This document shows positions 30,495 through 32,642 of a stretch of DNA of 32,642 nucleotides, one piece after another. The notes under the pieces were generated by a model. It saw nothing but the letters and a program-made list of their open reading frames with translations. It had not been told where the DNA came from and searched no databases. The stretch lies in the NCBI GenBank assembly GCA_002405875.1, contig DHMR01000089.1, positions 1-32,642 of the forward strand. Direction: 5' to 3'. This DNA is from a bacterium UBA4637. GTDB taxonomy: Bacteria; Bacteroidota; Bacteroidia; Bacteroidales; Bacteroidaceae. The first letter of the stretch is position 1, and each line of letters begins with the position of its first letter. The translations under genes and the position numbers were made by a program.

Positions 30495-31727
30495 ATGAAA
30501 ATCGAAAAATTCAAGGTGTTGCTCTACCTAAAAAAGAGCGGATTGGACAAGAATGGAAAAGCTCCCATCATGGGACGCATCACGGTGAACAGGACTATGG
30601 CGCAGTTCTCCTGCAAGTTGTCTTGCTCTCCATCGCTTTGGAATCCTCGTGCCAGCCGATTGGAAGGCAAGAGCAAGGAAGCCGTGGAGACCAACAAGGA
30701 CATCGAGCAGTTGTTGCTTTCCATCCAAAAGGCTTTCGATGTGCTTGTGGAAAAGAGAACGGGCTTCGAGGCTAAGGATGTCAAGGAGGCCTTGCAGGGC
30801 AGCGTCAAGACACAGACCACCCTTCTCTCCTTCGTGGACGAGCATATCAGTGAACTCTGCACCCATGAGGGCATCGATATGTCGAAGAGCAGTGTCTGGA
30901 CTTACAGAAAGATTCGCAAGAATCTAGCTGAGTTCATCGGGGAGAAGTATAGGTTGACTGATTTGGCTTTCGGACAGCTGACCGAGCCTTTCATCAGTGA
31001 CTTTCACCATTACTTGCTTGACGAGAAAGGCTTTTCATCAGGAACCATCACCATCTATGTGTCGCTCTTCAAGAAGATGTGCCGCATCGCCTTTGAGCGA
31101 GGCTTGTGCAAGAACCTGCTGTTCGCCCATTATCGGGTTGGCACTCCAAAGGTTACTACACCCAAGGCTCTCAGCATGTCTGATTTCATAAAAATCCGTG
31201 ATGTGGAACTACCCGAAGACAAGCCGAGACTATCCGTTAGCCGTGACCTGTTTCTTTTCGCCTGCTATGCAGGAACAGCCTTCATAGACACCGTTTCCAT
31301 CACGAAAGCCAATGTCAAGGTGTTGGAGGATGGAGACAAATGGCTCATCTATAACCGCAAGAAGACCGGAACACTTGCCAGGGTGAAACTCCTGCCCGAG
31401 GCGTTGGAGCTGATGGCGAAATACGAGGACGGGGCAAGAGATACCCTTTTCCCATTGCTGAGCACGAATCGTGTTCGTATCGATCTCATCACCATCTGCA
31501 AGTTGGCGGAAACGAGCAAGACCTATTCCTACCATTCTGGACGACACTCGTTTGCCAGCCTCATTACGCTGGAGGCAGGTGTGCCGATGGAGACCATCTG
31601 CAAGATGCTCGGTCACAAGGATGTGAAGATGACGCAGCGGTATGCGAGAGTAACCCAAAAGAAGCTGTTTGAGGACATGGACAAGTTCATCGCTGCAACC
31701 GAGAAGGACTTTATTCTCGCATTATGA
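30495..31727 (+). CDS. Tyrosine recombinase / integrase, first of a tandem pair
   Basis: The ATG at 30495 gives 410 residues beginning MKIEKFKVLLYLKKSGLDKN, an arm-binding domain, followed by a SAM-like core-binding domain (about 110-200). In the catalytic domain H347-S-G-R350, G373-H374 and the nucleophile Y383 (TQRYARV) are present, with a lysine in IYNRKKTGT. The first catalytic arginine is replaced by alanine at 262 (CYAGTAFIDT), as in several Bacteroidota integrases; IntDOT of CTnDOT likewise lacks it. It begins an integrative or mobilisable element that continues beyond the window. An upstream TTG extension overlaps the -7 box and is rejected. Confidence 0.93.
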   Translation: MKIEKFKVLLYLKKSGLDKNGKAPIMGRITVNRTMAQFSCKLSCSPSLWNPRASRLEGKSKEAVETNKDIEQLLLSIQKAFDVLVEKRTGFEAKDVKEALQGSVKTQTTLLSFVDEHISELCTHEGIDMSKSSVWTYRKIRKNLAEFIGEKYRLTDLAFGQLTEPFISDFHHYLLDEKGFSSGTITIYVSLFKKMCRIAFERGLCKNLLFAHYRVGTPKVTTPKALSMSDFIKIRDVELPEDKPRLSVSRDLFLFACYAGTAFIDTVSITKANVKVLEDGDKWLIYNRKKTGTLARVKLLPEALELMAKYEDGARDTLFPLLSTNRVRIDLITICKLAETSKTYSYHSGRHSFASLITLEAGVPMETICKMLGHKDVKMTQRYARVTQKKLFEDMDKFIAATEKDFILAL

Positions 31728-31791
31728 ACAAGGCTTTCAACTTTTCTTTTTACAGTTTCAACTACATTATTATATTATAAGGACAACAACT

Positions 31792-32642
31792 ATGAGCAGA
31801 AGTACATTTTCAATTTTGCCTTACATCAACAGACAGAAGGTGAAGGCAGACGGAACAGCCAACATACTTTGCCGCATCACCGTTGACGGCAAAAGCGCAG
31901 CCATTTCCACAGGCATATCCTGTACCCCACAGGAGTGGAACGCCAAGAAGGGAGAGGTACGGAACGCAAGGGACAACGGACGATTGGCAAGTTTCCTTGC
32001 TGAGGTCAAGGATAAATACAACTCACTTCTTTCCACCAATGGCATCATCACCGTGGAAATGCTGAAGGCTGTGTTGAAGGACAAGGACACGACAGGAAGG
32101 TTCTTGCTGAACTTTGGTGATACCATCGTGGAATGGTATCGAACCTCAAAAGCCAGACAAACCTTTCTGCACAAGCGGACATGGCAGAAGAACCTGAGAG
32201 CCTTTGTCCATACAATGGGCAAGGAGGACATCGCCTTTGAGGACATAGACGAGAATTTCGGGGAGGAATACAAGCTATTCTTGAAACGAGACCAGGGACG
32301 TATTGACAGCTACGTGAACCATTGCCTTCTCTGGCTGAACATGTTGATGTACAAGGCTGTGGACAGGAGCATTATCCGCTTCAATCCCATAGCCAAGATT
32401 GGGTATGAGAAGAAGGTAGCCCCGAAGATGACCCATATCAGCAAGGCAGACTTCATCAAGATGCTCTCTACCCCGATGGCTGACGAGCGAACGGAGCTTG
32501 CACGCAGATGCTTCATCTTTGCCTCGCTCACCTCCTTGTCCTATATAGATGTAAAGAAACTGTATCCTCATCATATCAGTGAGAACTCCGAGGGCAGGAA
32601 GTTCATCCGCAAGGAAAGGGAGAAGACAGGCGTGGAGTTCTT
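31792..32642 (+). CDS. Second tyrosine recombinase / integrase, 3' end beyond window
   Basis: From the ATG at 31792 the frame stays open for 283 codons to the window edge. MSRSTFSILPYINRQKVKAD and ILCRITVDGKSAAISTGISC form the arm-type N-terminal domain of Bacteroidota integrases, then a SAM-like core-binding domain. The catalytic domain has just begun, with FASLTSLSYIDVKKL, where serine stands in the place of the first catalytic arginine. The HxxR and Tyr motifs are outside the window. It lies 64 bp after the first integrase gene, preceded by AAGGACAAC. The two proteins are not near-identical, so this is a heterologous pair. Confidence 0.92.
   Translation, partial: MSRSTFSILPYINRQKVKADGTANILCRITVDGKSAAISTGISCTPQEWNAKKGEVRNARDNGRLASFLAEVKDKYNSLLSTNGIITVEMLKAVLKDKDTTGRFLLNFGDTIVEWYRTSKARQTFLHKRTWQKNLRAFVHTMGKEDIAFEDIDENFGEEYKLFLKRDQGRIDSYVNHCLLWLNMLMYKAVDRSIIRFNPIAKIGYEKKVAPKMTHISKADFIKMLSTPMADERTELARRCFIFASLTSLSYIDVKKLYPHHISENSEGRKFIRKEREKTGVEF

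Overview
The window looks like a chromosome segment of a Bacteroidales bacterium, most likely Prevotellaceae (Prevotella/Segatella type). Several starts are preceded by the Bacteroidota promoter pattern (TTTG, 19-20 bp, TAnnTTTG). Ribosome sites are mostly A-rich rather than Shine-Dalgarno, and the gene families (BT4734/VirE helicase, HU-related DNA-binding protein, 'smalltalk' micro-protein, DUF4248, DUF5020, Bacteroidota tyrosine recombinases) are typical of that order. Assignments come from reading motifs; no database search was run.

Region 1 (1-5880, minus strand) is an aromatic amino acid operon: pheA, an aminotransferase, DAHP synthase-chorismate mutase, tyrA, then a GltA/GltD-type oxidoreductase cut by the window edge. 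Upstream of pheA is an apparently complete transcription attenuator: a promoter, a 24-codon leader peptide with eight Phe/Tyr codons in a nine-codon stretch, a 7-nt antiterminator complement inside the leader ORF, and a strong terminator hairpin. I consider this the best undescribed system in the window.

Region 2 (5946-9590) has a TPR mini-protein divergent from an outer-membrane-type protein, then three small selfish or defence-like modules: an antitoxin/PIN-toxin pair, an Rpn-family nuclease, and an orphan antitoxin followed by what may be a decayed toxin. Each module is driven by a near-identical 54-bp promoter repeat.

Region 3 (9967-19529) is a strikingly AT-rich, probably horizontally acquired Wzx/Wzy polysaccharide locus: chain-length regulator, polymerase, flippase, five glycosyltransferases and an acyltransferase. 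The initiating sugar-phosphate transferase lies apart at 23677-24390.

Region 4 (19469-23486) is a DarTG DNA-ADP-ribosylation module. The antitoxin darG is intact, but darT carries an in-frame TAA just before its probable catalytic glutamate. The module lies between two exact 44-bp direct repeats and beside a scar made of fragments of neighbouring gene types, followed by an AAA-ATPase/PD-(D/E)XK gene.

Region 5 (24391-29785) is GC-rich in its coding parts and carries the recurrent Bacteroidales capsule-flank module: hypothetical protein, VirE-type helicase, DUF4248, HU-like protein with a structured leader, smalltalk micro-protein and a zinc amidase. It is interspersed with tandem repeats and a large palindrome. 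Region 6 (29841-32642) has an Rpn C-terminal remnant and then the start of an integrative element with two tandem tyrosine recombinases preceded by nested inverted repeats.
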